From contig MU858106.1 in the NCBI GenBank assembly GCA_033297075.1, positions 62,001 to 126,000 on the forward strand: DNA of 64,000 nt, written 5' to 3'. The first letter of the stretch is position 1, and the number at the start of each line of letters is the position of its first letter. Shown here one piece after another: positions 22,411-32,485 of the stretch. The translations under genes were made by a program, and so were the position numbers. This DNA is from Rhypophila decipiens. Taxonomy: Eukaryota > Ascomycota > Sordariomycetes > Sordariales > Naviculisporaceae. The notes below the pieces were generated by a model, which saw only the letters and a program-made list of their open reading frames with translations, ran no database searches and was not told the DNA's origin.

Positions 22411-23479
22411 AGTGTTTTCTTCTGTGCTGCTGGTTGGTTTGGTTTCGCGGGCGCGTGGCTTGGGGAAGGGAACTTTGTCGGGAAATGGAAAACGGTTCTT
22501 TCGGGCATTTTCTGCACGGCTGCATTTGCGCGTTTTTGGGCAAGGATAGATGCGGTTTTACCACGACGGCATACTTGTCATACAGGTCCACAAACCGAGG
22601 GCTCTCTTCATAAAAGAATAAGGGGAGAAGAGTCGTTCTTCCACATTTCCCGACAAAGAAGAGATCAAGAAACACACTTCAAAAGCCGGTGGTTTCAAGC
22701 CTTTTTTATCCCTGTCATGTATGCGGCGGACCTTTATATCATTTTTCTTGGGCGAACTGCATGTGATGGGGAAATCAATCCGTTGATGCTATGATTTGAT
22801 GCTATAAAATGGGTATTGGCCAAAAGATGCCGACTGTCCACGCCAACTCTGTTCCTTGCGCTGTCTGCCATATCGCTGTGTCAAATCATGCCAAAGCAAA
22901 ACAAATCAAGACGACACCCGCCGCCAAAAGTTGGCAAATGCTTTCCATTTGTGAGACGCCATACCGTGAGGATCTTGTGTGTCTACCAGTCCATGTCATG
23001 CCTTTGTGAATGGATGAATCGACATGTGCCTCTCGTCTCAACAAGAGACAAGACGAAGGAGAATCTCTTGGTTAAAAGAAAAGAAAGGGGGAAAAAAGAA
23101 GAAGAAAAATCCATCGCAACCAAGTATGTAAGTGAAGATAAGGTAATAAAGAAACCAACGTAACCAACGGGAAGGAGAAAAGAAGTCCCTTGGTCCAGTA
23201 TGTATCGGGCCAACTCGAGGGCTTCCTAGTTGTCCCCCCAACTGAATCGAGAAATGGGGATGTGAATCGAATCGTATAGGCCCATACACGTCAAAATGAT
23301 ATGCCTATAATTGCATCTTGTATAGTTCGTAGAGTTGGGGACAGAAATACATCCTAGAAGGGCGAATAAATGTCGCCATTAGAAAGGCGTATACCAGGTT
23401 TGTGTGGGGGCCTGGGTATTGGATCTTTCACGGGACAATAATATGCCTGATAGCTTCCCCGACCACTCACATCGGGATT
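22411..23479. other. Convergent 3' flanks of RPS5 and GNAT gene
   Basis: No gene is supported. Short frames only. A purine-rich tract at 23078-23110 is the only compositional feature. Confidence 0.55.
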
Positions 23480-24517
23480 CTATCTCAGCTGAGCGCGATA
23501 AAACATGCCCACGTGAGGAATCCCCTCCTCCAACCACCTCCCCATGGCCGGATCGACCTGGAACCCATGCTTCTCCCAGATCTTGACGGCGCTCTCCTGG
23601 GCATGACAGCAGAACAAGCCTTTCCACTTGGGCACGTCGTTGCTTGGTCCTCCTCCTCCCAGCGAGACAGATACTCTGCGAGCTAAGCCTCCGGCTCCTC
23701 CTCCTCCAGGTCGAGCAGTGCTTCGAGAATGGGGATCGTTAAGCCCCAACGTCGTGATCTCTGCCGTCGCGGAGGGGTTGAACCCGTTCTTGTGCCTCAT
23801 CATCCACTCAAAGGCTGCGTGGATGAGCTGGGTGGCGATTCCGTGGCCTCGGAAGTCTTTGAGGACTGCGAGACGGCCTAGTTTTACGTAGACTTCTTGG
23901 CCGTCGTGGTAGGTTGTGGGCGGGTCGAGGGCGTACGGGATGAAGGAGGGGGTTGCGCTCAGACGGTGTTTTTCGGTCTGGGTCAACGGCTGGATGATAC
24001 TCAAGTCTTGGGGGATGGAGCCTGGGGACTTTGGGGGCGAGTTCTCGAGCTGCTGGATGTGCTGCTTGATGTTGGGGGGTAGAGGGGTTCCTGGCTCGCC
24101 GATCAGGGAGACGGGATCGCCTGCGTTGACGAGCTTGTCGTTTACGTAGATTCCGCCTTTGCGCGGGTGGGGTGGGTGCGGGAAGGGGATCAGACGCAGG
24201 GTGCCGATGGGCATGGAGCGAGACTCTGAGCGGCGAGGACGGATGAGAGCGTTGGTGGAGGGGTCCCGGATTTCGGGCTCGATGGTCTGGTTTACGGAGG
24301 CGTAGATGACCCAGTGGACCGCGCGGTTGTCGTCGTCGTCTTGCTCGAACTCGAGGGGCACGCCTTGCTCTTTGACGTAGACTGCCTCGCGGACTTCCAT
24401 GGCGTCCAGGAAGACCTTGGGGAGCGAGGTGCAGGTCTGCTGCGAAGGCGGCAGGTGCCTGTTGTACGACGACAGGTCGTTGGGCGGCTCGAGGAGCGAG
24501 ATGAAGGGTGTTGCCAT
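23480..24517 (-). CDS. GNAT-family N-acetyltransferase
   Basis: Single exon, 345 residues from the ATG at 24517 (MATPFISLLEPPND). The open frame extends upstream only from a TTG codon, so the ATG is preferred. The GNAT fold is split by low-complexity inserts. The N-terminal part has the VREAVYVKEQGVPLEFEQDD substrate loop typical of GNA1-like enzymes, followed by HWVIYA and GTLRLIPF. The acetyl-CoA-binding core is KLGRLAVLKDFRGHGIATQL, containing the R/Q-x-x-G-x-G/A P-loop equivalent. The C-terminal AVKIWEKHGFQVDP is the last strand and helix. It transfers acetyl from acetyl-CoA to an amine; the substrate is unknown. Two inserts, one Pro-rich and one Gly-rich, make it longer than a minimal GNAT. 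Confidence 0.88.
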   Translation of the reverse strand: MATPFISLLEPPNDLSSYNRHLPPSQQTCTSLPKVFLDAMEVREAVYVKEQGVPLEFEQDDDDNRAVHWVIYASVNQTIEPEIRDPSTNALIRPRRSESRSMPIGTLRLIPFPHPPHPRKGGIYVNDKLVNAGDPVSLIGEPGTPLPPNIKQHIQQLENSPPKSPGSIPQDLSIIQPLTQTEKHRLSATPSFIPYALDPPTTYHDGQEVYVKLGRLAVLKDFRGHGIATQLIHAAFEWMMRHKNGFNPSATAEITTLGLNDPHSRSTARPGGGGAGGLARRVSVSLGGGGPSNDVPKWKGLFCCHAQESAVKIWEKHGFQVDPAMGRWLEEGIPHVGMFYRAQLR

Positions 24518-25617
24518 TTTGTTTTCTCCTGCAGGTTTCTTCTTGAATGTCTCGTCTGAATTTGTACCACCAAAGTGGTGATGCCGGTTGGTGTTGTTGA
24601 TCAAGTTGCGGTAGTATGATTCTACCTTTTGCGGTCTTCCAGTCGACTTCAAGTTTGAAGGTGTGTGGAGGAAGGAAGATGGATCCTCTGGTCGTTGAGA
24701 AATGAGATGTAGGTCGTCAACTCAACTGTAATCGGAAGGTAGGGGAGAATAGCTTTATGCGGCCACGTGTGGAGCACGTTTTTCTTGAGATTGTTCGGTT
24801 CAAAACAGAGATGGAAAATTCAATCGGCCATCAGATGAAAGGTCATGTCATGAGGAAGGCGCGGCTCAGAAAAGCGAACATGTCTTGCGGTGACGTGTTT
24901 TCTCACCTGTGACTGAAACTGTGGCTTATACAATCAAGAACCCGTGGTGTTGACTGGGGGATGAGAACCTCGAACAATACGCAATATCGAGCATGTTTGA
25001 TGAATCAGGCCCTCGATAATTTTATCACATCGGGGTTTTAAAGAGGTATAGCATCAGCTCTCAAAAAGATTCGATGAGATATAGATATAGATCAAGACCC
25101 GGGGGACCGGCACGCAATCCGTTCCCGCCTTCCTGAGGCCGAGAACAGTTGGAGGGGATCCGGATGTGACGGGACCGTTGCGAGACGTTGGGCACAAGCA
25201 TCAGGCAGCGGGATCTACCGCTTAATGCGACGAAGATCCGTCGAGATTGATTCGAGGCGGCTTAGACGGGTCATTTTGTGAGGCTCTTACGCACTCGGGT
25301 CCCGTCTTCCGATGTATCTGCAGGCGAATTTCTGTTTTTGGGCCATCTCGTCGTGTCATGGAGGACAAAGCATGTACAGCTCAAAAAGGAGGCAAGTTCT
25401 CCACATTTCACACCTTGCCGGTTTCCAACGGGCTCCGACCTGCAGTCCACTAACCGGTACCGCTCTCCGCATCCCGATCCCGATCCCTTGGGCCTTGGGT
25501 CGTGCCTACCTCCAGGTTGGAACTTCAAGCGTTCAAGTTCCTTACCCGCCCCGCACATCAAGACCTTGTGAGGGTTAGAATAAATAAATTTCCTAAAGGA
25601 CCCAATATAAGACAGCC
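24518..25617. promoter_or_regulatory. Divergent interval between GNAT and SDR genes
   Basis: The two genes point away from each other, so both promoters lie here. No other coding frame is convincing. A short TATATAA-like context is absent at the right, where the leader ahead of the SDR ATG reads A/T-rich (25581-25612). Confidence 0.45.
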
Positions 25618-26490
25618 ATGTCGTCAGGAGCGGGCAATGAATTCCGAGGCAAACTGGCCTTGATAACTGGGGCTTCCGGCGGGTAAGATGTATCGTCCAC
25701 TTACTTCCTCAAATGAAGATGCCCGTTTACTCACAACATCTCCACCAGCATCGGAGCAGCCTGTGCCCGCCACCTCTGGCTCCAAGGCGCCAGCCTAGCC
25801 CTGACGTACTCATCAAGCGAGGACAAGATCCTCAAACTAGAAGAAGAACTCTGGAAACTCCGTCCCAGCACGCCTTCGGGAGCAGAAGATGTCCTCCCAC
25901 CACCCGTGATATCAACCCACAAAGCAGACCTCTCCCACCCACCAGACATTGACCGTCTCTTCAGCTCCATTTCCCAGTTACACAACCAAACCGGGCCCGA
26001 CATCCTCATCTCCAACGCCGGGCACGGCAAACGCATCCCCGACATACAAGACATCTCGCTCGAAGAATTTGACTACACGATTAACATCAACTTACGGGCT
26101 AGTTTCCTCCTCTCAAAATTATCGATCCCGCACATGAAAGCCCAGCATTGGGGACGGATAATCTATGTTTCTTCGTTGGCCGCGCACGGCGGCGGGATCA
26201 ACGGGTGTCACTATGCGGCGAGCAAAGCAGGATTGCACGGGCTGATGAAGAATCTGGCTACGAAGCATGCAAAGGATGGGATTACGGTGAATGATGTCGC
26301 CCCGGCCATGATTGGGGATACGGGCATGATACCCGATGAGAAATCTGTGGAAGGGACGCCGGGCGATGTGCGGAATATTCCTGTTGGCAGGCTGGGTTCG
26401 CCGCATGAGGTGGCTAATGTTGTTGTCATGTTTTGCAGGACTGGGTACTTGACGGGTCAGAGTGTTTTGCTTAGTGGGGGGTTGAAGTAG
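25618..26490 (+). CDS. Short-chain dehydrogenase/reductase, FabG-like
   Basis: Two exons: 25618-25682 and 25749-26490, with a 66-bp intron (GTAAGA/CCAG). The join restores the nucleotide-binding motif. Product 268 residues. The classical SDR signature TGASGGIG is at 17-24, an NAG-type motif occurs in LISNAGHGK, and the catalytic Ser (VSS, about 163-164), Tyr177 and Lys181 (YAASK) are all present. The C-terminus GQSVLLSGGLK is like bacterial and mitochondrial 3-oxoacyl-ACP reductases. It should be an NAD(P)H-dependent oxidoreductase. No mitochondrial targeting sequence is evident, so a fatty-acid synthesis role is possible but unproven. A pair of short introns seen in other SDRs is absent. Confidence 0.9.
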
Positions 26491-26963
26491 ACACCTCTGA
26501 GAGGGAGGAACAAGATGGAAGGTACTTGTGAAGGAAGATATATGTGCTGGCTGCGTATTCGGGATATATAACTGCTAAGAAGTCTTTGTCTTTTTCTTTG
26601 GCACGAATGACGACTATTGATGAGAGGATTTGTTTGAGAATTAATTTTATGCTCAAAACAGAGGATATATCGCAAGAAAATAAGAGGTTGAACGACCGAG
26701 GTCAAGTATTTGACCGACGCTTTTCCATTTTTCAAATTGGCACGAGTAAGTACATGTGATGGCCGAAGCACCAATGAAACACACTTTATGAGGTTTCTTT
26801 TTCACTTGCCTCTTCATGCGCACCACCTTATCTAAATAAAAATCACCATTCTTACTTGAGTAAATGCCAACCTCGAGCGAGAGCTAGACAACCCATCCGG
26901 CGACTGGATCAAGACATACCTAGGTCCTACCAAGCAAACCATGGCCGATCTAATTATTCCGCA
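26491..26963. other. Convergent 3' flanks
   Basis: This separates the SDR gene and the large disordered-protein gene. It is A/T-richer than its surroundings and carries no supported gene. Confidence 0.55.
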
Positions 26964-29900
26964 TCACCGCCGAGCAGCAGATAACTCGCCCATCCACTCC
27001 CTAGAATGAGCGTCGTCGTCATCGTCATCGTCACCATCGACGCCAGCACGCCTTCTTCGAACACCCACCCCCGAGAGCTCAGGCAGCCTCGGCGGGGCAT
27101 CACCCAGCTCAAACGGACCGGCGTCCATTTCTGCGATCTGCTGGGGTTGATATATTTCCCCCATTTGGGTTGGAAATTGTACTGCTGTTGATGATGGCGG
27201 TGGTGCCTCGACCTGTTGTTCTTCAATACTATTCCAGCCACCACCACTTCTCCGCCACCAATCCTCATCTGTTCCAGAAAATGCAGATGCAGCAGCGCCC
27301 GAAGAAGCCGGACCTCGACCGTGGGCACTGGGATCTCTCGAGCTGGCAAACGGGTTATTGGTAGCAGCACTTCTTCCATAACCATGAGAATCCCCAGCGC
27401 TCAGACTGGCTGCATAATACGCTCTGTCTCTTTCTCGCTCCCGCTCGCGAGTCTCCCATCTCCCGCGTTGAACCTGATCTGTTTCTTCTTGCTCTTCCCG
27501 CGGTGCTGCTGCTTGGTATGGCTGGTATTGGCCTGGGCGAGACTGTGATTGCTCAAGCGGGATATTCCGGTGCGAGGCTCCGAGGGAGAAGTAGCCGCTG
27601 CTGTATCTGGGCTCAGATGAGGTGGATGCAGCGGCGGCGTTCAGGCTCGACACGGGTATCGGGCCTGACGGGGGCGGGGTGGCGACGCCGTAGCTCCCAG
27701 ATAGGTAGTCGTTGTTTGCCCACTTGGTACGTTCCTCCTCTTGGCGTTCTCTTTCTCGGGCTTCCCAGCTTGTTGCTGTTGTGGCCGCCTTGGTTTCGGG
27801 CGCTTTCGTAGCAGTATTAGTGGTACTATTCACATTATCATCATCTCCTGCTGCTGCTGCTGATGCTCCTTCTGAAGGCCGGCTGAACCGGAACTGTCTC
27901 CTCCCAGTAGTACCGGTACCGGTACTGGCAGGCACATTAGTAGAAAGCGGGCGAGGAGGAAGAGGCATGTTCATGGGCGAAGAAACAATCGCTGGAGACG
28001 ATGGCAGCGAAGTAGCCGACGTTGGGTTAGGACGACGGAGATTCCCTAACAAGGCGGATCGATACTCGCCGCCGCCGCCACTTGCTGGGTCATTTAGGTT
28101 TGTTACAGCAGTGCTGGGGATAGGAATCGCAGCGAGACCATTCGCAATCTCTTGGATTAGACCTGCCCTGCTGGACATGGGATTCAGTCTTGGAGGAGTT
28201 GGGGAGCGGCCACCGCCCGCTGTTGAAGAAGGACGAGTAATAGTGGGAACAGGAATTACCGAGGAGGTCGGAGAAGCGAGCAGCTCGTATCGACTATTTG
28301 ATGATACAAAGTCTGGATTGGAAGGTTCGTCGTTTTCGTGCTCATGTTCTCGCTCTTCTGGGTATGAGCCGGGGAGTGGTCGTGGCATGGGGACTTGCAC
28401 TGGAAGAGGAGGGACTGGCTCGGGGAGGTGTTGTTGGTCTTGAGAATCTTGCTGCTGGGTGTTATTCTGGCTGTTCTCATTGCTGGTTATGGCAGACATA
28501 TTCTCGGTTACTGCGCCAAGTACAGATGGAGGCGAGGACGGTGGTGAGTAAGGACGGAGACGGAGAGGTTCAGAACTGTATGGTGGCAAGTATGATGAGT
28601 CGGGATTGCTTCTGGTCGTCGTCGTAGGGATAGGAGGCGGTGGTGATGCCGGTGAACGCGGGATCTCTCGAGGTTCTGGCAAAGACCTGTACGGCGGCGG
28701 CGGCGGTGCTGACCAGTCGATATCCAGACCACCAGCGTCACCACCACCAGTCCCGTTGTCCCGTCTCCCTAAATCAGCAGGCTCAGGCTCCTCGTCGTGC
28801 CCATACAATCTCGGTCGATAAATCCCATCACTTGGAGACCTGGCCCCAACAATTCCAGCACCGCCAACATCACTGGACCTTTCTCCCTGCGGTTCCTGAT
28901 TCAGACTCTGACCAAGATTCAAGCTCTGCTGCTGAAAAGCAGCAACACTCTCCGGCAAAGGCACCGGAGGACTAACAGGCCGAACCCCCCCAAAAAAAGG
29001 AGGCGAGGGATCCCTTATCCTCTCAACCGGATAAGGCCCCAGACTGCGTCCCATAGGATGCGCCAGTATCCTACTCACATCATCGGGAGTAAAAAACGAC
29101 CTCGTGACAGGGTTCCTCAACGAAGGCGGCATATGCATATTCCCCCTTTCCCTCCCTCGAGAAGAATTCCCCGACGACGACGACGACAAGAGCAAGTCAC
29201 TCTCCAACGCAGATGCCAGCTCGAGCATATCCCACGCGTAATTATCCTCTGTTTTGAGGAACCGACGGCGGGGGATTTCTTCGATTGCTAAGCCCTCGCG
29301 GAATGTGTGGCTGTTTGTGTAGGTTTGCGTTGGGAGCAGGCTGGAATTATTTCGGGGGTTGTTGTTGTTGTTTGAGGAGTGCCCGTTTACACTGAGGTTG
29401 CTGTTCCCATTCCCGTTGGCGTAGAGTCCCGTTCCGGTATGGCCGCTGTGCACTGAAGCAGATGGTGTGCGGGCTCTACCTGACGACGATGAAACAAACA
29501 ACTTCTCATGACAGAAATGCATCATCGCCTCGGAAGGGAGATGGGCCAGATAAGCAGGTAACGCAGCCTCGAGCAATGCCTGTCGGTCAGCAAGACATGT
29601 TTGGATCCTGACCTGGGTTTGGGTTTGGCCGCCTTGAGAAGCCGAGGACGAGGAAGCACCCGATGAGCTCAGTCTGGGACTCGACAAAGCAAAAGAAGAT
29701 GATGAACGAGCCCAGTTCAAAACAGCCTCATAATCCTCCATAAGCAATTCCACAACTTCTGCCTCTCCCTCGTCGTTCGGCTCCCCTGTAGACGCCGCCA
29801 CTGTGATCCCCCCAAGCCGGGCAAGTACCTCCCGCGCAATCGCCCTCGCCGGTCTCGGCGGCGGTCTCGACACCACAGATCCCAATTTTCCCTGCAGAAT

Positions 29901-30818
29901 CGCTCCCAACGCAGACATGCCAACATCATCTTGTTCATAATATATTGCTGTATTATTATTCGGGTTGGTCGAGTTACTCCCGCTGAGATAACTACTCGTA
30001 TCGTCGCCGCCGCTCTGACTCTGCAAAAATACACTGCTGTTCGTCCCGTCATCCGACGACATGGAATTATTACCAGTGTTCTGGGTGCCGACAGCAGCAG
30101 AATGAACAGGCCCTAGCACCTGAAGCGTCTTCATCTCCGCCAGCAAAAGACGTGCTTGCTCAACTAGCAGGGCATGTTTCTGCGCGAACTCGGCTTCCAT
30201 GCTCGCCCGGGTTTGTGCTGGGTTTCTCGAGTTGGATGACAAGTGACTACCCGGTCGTTGGACCGGTGTTCGTACTTGGTCCCGGCGGGGTGAGGTTATT
30301 GAGGAGGATGGTGATATTCGACCTGACCCTGGACTTCCACCTCCCATGCCGGGGATTGATAGTGGTGATAGGCGCTGTTGTTGCTCCTGACTTGGCCCTG
30401 ATGAGTCCCTATTGTTACTGTTGCTTAAGTTCATATCCTGTTGTATCTGAGGCCACAGTGACATAGGAGTTGGTGCCATTGGTATGCCCCTACTGCTGCT
30501 CAAGTTATTAGATTGGGCAAGGTTGCCCAGATTCTCGTCCAAATACCCAATAGACATGGAACTAATAGCAGGCGGCGGTCCGGGGGCAGGAGAAACCGGC
30601 GCAGAGGGGATAGGCCACGGACTGCCACTGCCGACCGAGTTGCGGAAGAAGGAATTATTTCTATTGTCATCGCCAGACCGCGGAGAAACAGGCGGCGGAC
30701 CAGCCGTGCTGGTGCTGGCGATGGACCGGCGACTTTCATAGCGGTGCGGGTAGTAATCTGACGGGTTCCGGCGCAGGGACGAGTGCATGTCCCACGGTAA
30801 ATTGTTGTTGTTTGACAT
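26964..30818 (-). CDS. Large disordered Ser/Asn/Pro-rich protein, function unknown
   Basis: Single open frame of 1284 residues from the ATG at 30818 (MSNNNNLPWDMHSSLRRN). Most of it is low complexity: Asn and Ser runs, polyproline stretches such as APPPPPYRSLPEP, and Gln-rich parts. Two segments look folded: about 325-370 (RAIAREVLARLGGITVAA and EVVELLMEDYEAVLNWA) and about 400-445 (TCLADRQALLEAALPAYLAH). The first may extend a helical region with the short motif at about 205-230 (EAEFAQKHALLVEQARLLLA). A repeated pattern of RERERERDRAYYAAS near the C-terminus is basic and acidic. No recognisable domain. Such proteins in filamentous fungi are often signalling or RNA-linked scaffolds; nothing here decides it. 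It is intronless despite its size. Confidence 0.75.
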   Translation of the reverse strand: MSNNNNLPWDMHSSLRRNPSDYYPHRYESRRSIASTSTAGPPPVSPRSGDDNRNNSFFRNSVGSGSPWPIPSAPVSPAPGPPPAISSMSIGYLDENLGNLAQSNNLSSSRGIPMAPTPMSLWPQIQQDMNLSNSNNRDSSGPSQEQQQRLSPLSIPGMGGGSPGSGRISPSSSITSPRRDQVRTPVQRPGSHLSSNSRNPAQTRASMEAEFAQKHALLVEQARLLLAEMKTLQVLGPVHSAAVGTQNTGNNSMSSDDGTNSSVFLQSQSGGDDTSSYLSGSNSTNPNNNTAIYYEQDDVGMSALGAILQGKLGSVVSRPPPRPARAIAREVLARLGGITVAASTGEPNDEGEAEVVELLMEDYEAVLNWARSSSSFALSSPRLSSSGASSSSASQGGQTQTQVRIQTCLADRQALLEAALPAYLAHLPSEAMMHFCHEKLFVSSSSGRARTPSASVHSGHTGTGLYANGNGNSNLSVNGHSSNNNNNPRNNSSLLPTQTYTNSHTFREGLAIEEIPRRRFLKTEDNYAWDMLELASALESDLLLSSSSSGNSSRGRERGNMHMPPSLRNPVTRSFFTPDDVSRILAHPMGRSLGPYPVERIRDPSPPFFGGVRPVSPPVPLPESVAAFQQQSLNLGQSLNQEPQGERSSDVGGAGIVGARSPSDGIYRPRLYGHDEEPEPADLGRRDNGTGGGDAGGLDIDWSAPPPPPYRSLPEPREIPRSPASPPPPIPTTTTRSNPDSSYLPPYSSEPLRLRPYSPPSSPPSVLGAVTENMSAITSNENSQNNTQQQDSQDQQHLPEPVPPLPVQVPMPRPLPGSYPEEREHEHENDEPSNPDFVSSNSRYELLASPTSSVIPVPTITRPSSTAGGGRSPTPPRLNPMSSRAGLIQEIANGLAAIPIPSTAVTNLNDPASGGGGEYRSALLGNLRRPNPTSATSLPSSPAIVSSPMNMPLPPRPLSTNVPASTGTGTTGRRQFRFSRPSEGASAAAAGDDDNVNSTTNTATKAPETKAATTATSWEARERERQEEERTKWANNDYLSGSYGVATPPPSGPIPVSSLNAAAASTSSEPRYSSGYFSLGASHRNIPLEQSQSRPGQYQPYQAAAPREEQEETDQVQRGRWETRERERERDRAYYAASLSAGDSHGYGRSAATNNPFASSRDPSAHGRGPASSGAAASAFSGTDEDWWRRSGGGWNSIEEQQVEAPPPSSTAVQFPTQMGEIYQPQQIAEMDAGPFELGDAPPRLPELSGVGVRRRRAGVDGDDDDDDDAHSREWMGELSAARR

Positions 30819-31647
30819 GTTGGTATAAATCTGCTGGCTTGTTTATTTCTTTTTCGTTTAAAAGTGAAATGTTGAGGTCTGTCTCGGGAATGAGATGATG
30901 GAGGGGATGTCGCCTCGCAGTTCTCGCAGCCTCGCCTTGGTTCAATCGTAACATACAAGTTCGCGACTTTGGCACTCCTTTATCTCGATATATAGGACAT
31001 AAAGGGGCAAGGGATAAAATATGAGGACAATCAGACGCTGTGAAACGAGCGAAGAAGTGACTAAAAACCGATTGACAGGTTAAAGAAACGAGTTCATCGG
31101 TGCAAAATGAATGAGTGAGTGAGTGAGTGTGCTGGATGAGATGGGCTGAGCTGAGCTTTCGGGGAACGGGCAGGGGCTGGACAAACGCCACCACCCTCTG
31201 CTGCAGCAGTAGTTTCCCCCCAAGATCATTGATGTGAAAGAGCTGGGGCTGTGTGACAGAGCCTGATGGTGTGCCTGGAACCGACGGCGACCATTTTGGC
31301 GGCCATTTTGCATTTAATTGTTTGTCGGTTTGGGTTCAAGTTTGATGTGAATTGGGATTCAGCGTTCGATCAAATCTCACTTAGGTCACGAAGACGGAGT
31401 GTCCCTGCATCTTTCTGTTTACCTTACCCAATAGAAATCACATCTTGAGAAGGAACGTCAAAACCAAGGCTAAATGCTAAGGGCATTCCTCTATTTCACT
31501 GCAAAGCAGTCGATGGAAAATCACGGGTATAAGGATGAGAAAGCTCAAAGGACATGTGTATGTGACTGGGTTCCTGAGGTTCTCCAGGCTATGGTACTAC
31601 GTCTGAATGTGGATTGATATTGAGGATGGTTCGTGGACCTTGCTTTT

Positions 31648-31649
<2 letters not shown>
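30819..31649. other. 5' flank of the large disordered-protein gene
   Basis: No gene supported. A (GAGT)n run lies at about 31107-31126. The sequence leads into a 34-nt A run that borders the inverted-repeat element. Confidence 0.5.

Positions 31650-31683
<34 letters not shown>
31650..31683 (+). repeat. Poly(A) tract
   Basis: Thirty-four consecutive A immediately before the left inverted repeat of the element at 31684-32159. A second A run of ten follows the right inverted repeat at 32160-32169. Confidence 0.9.
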
Positions 31684-31686
<3 letters not shown>

Positions 31687-32159
31687 CTCTAATATACAGC
31701 ACCACTACTCTCATATACAGGCACCAGTCCAATTTGACTTTCCAGGCCAGAGGTATTTATTCTAGTCCAGTCAAGGCATTTATTCTAGTCTAGTCAAGAT
31801 ATTTATTCTAGTCTAGTTAATGTATTTATTCGAGCTAGTTAAAGCATTTATTCGAGCTAATCAAGGTATTTATTCAACCTAGTCAAGGTATTTATTCTAG
31901 TCAGTTAGGGCGTTTATTCTAGTCTAGCCGGGGCATTGATTCCAGACAAGAGGTATTTATTCCAGCCAGTTAAGGCATTTATTCCAGTCTAGTCAAGGCA
32001 TTTATTCCAATATTAGAAGTCTAGTCAAGGTATTTATTCTAGTCCAGTCAAGGTATTTATTCCAGCTAGTTAAAGCCTCTATTCCAACAAGAGTAGTGCC
32101 TTTATATAAGAAGACTAGTGCCTGTATATGAGAGTAGTGGTGCCTGAATATTAGGCGCC
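31684..32159. mobile_element. Inverted-repeat element with internal minisatellite
   Basis: Left end 31684-31729 and right end 32113-32159 are imperfect inverted repeats of about 46 bp. Both contain CACCACTACTCTCATATACA (in the reverse sense at the right) and start GGC..CTAATAT. Between them lies an array of about 15 degenerate 22-24 bp units with the core TATTTATTCTAGTC(TAGTCAAG). No transposase frame exists. A-runs flank both ends, so the element may have inserted into an A tract, hiding its target duplication. It resembles a foldback or MITE-like non-autonomous element. Confidence 0.7.
31745..32095. repeat. Degenerate 22-24 bp minisatellite array
   Basis: About 15 head-to-tail units, most beginning GTATTTATTC or GCATTTATTC and ending AGTCAAG or AGTTAAG. 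Copies differ by several bases, so the array is not recent. It fills the interior of the inverted-repeat element. Confidence 0.85.
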
Positions 32160-32485
32160 AAAAAAAAAACACAAACTATATTATGAATGTGACTGGGTAT
32201 TGATGTTGGTATCTTGGAAGCGTCATGATAAAGCGCACATGCAAATAAATGAAACAAAAGCAACGCAGCACCAGAGTGGGAACTGCACCAGTCGCAGCAA
32301 AACTCCAAACTGGGAAAATGGATACGAACGGACCACATATCACCATTTGTCCCAATTTTCCGTGATATCTCCCAGCCATTATGTCCGTACTCCGAACCAC
32401 CGTAAATACTGACTTTTCTGCCAGCCTGGTGTGCCATATGTTATTCATGTCTGGCCCTCGTAATGGGCATTTGAACAGACTCGGT

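Noticed and set aside
31745..32095. Repeat array considered as a CRISPR-like array
   Set aside because: Units are degenerate and contiguous without unique spacers, in a fungal genome and inside an inverted-repeat element.
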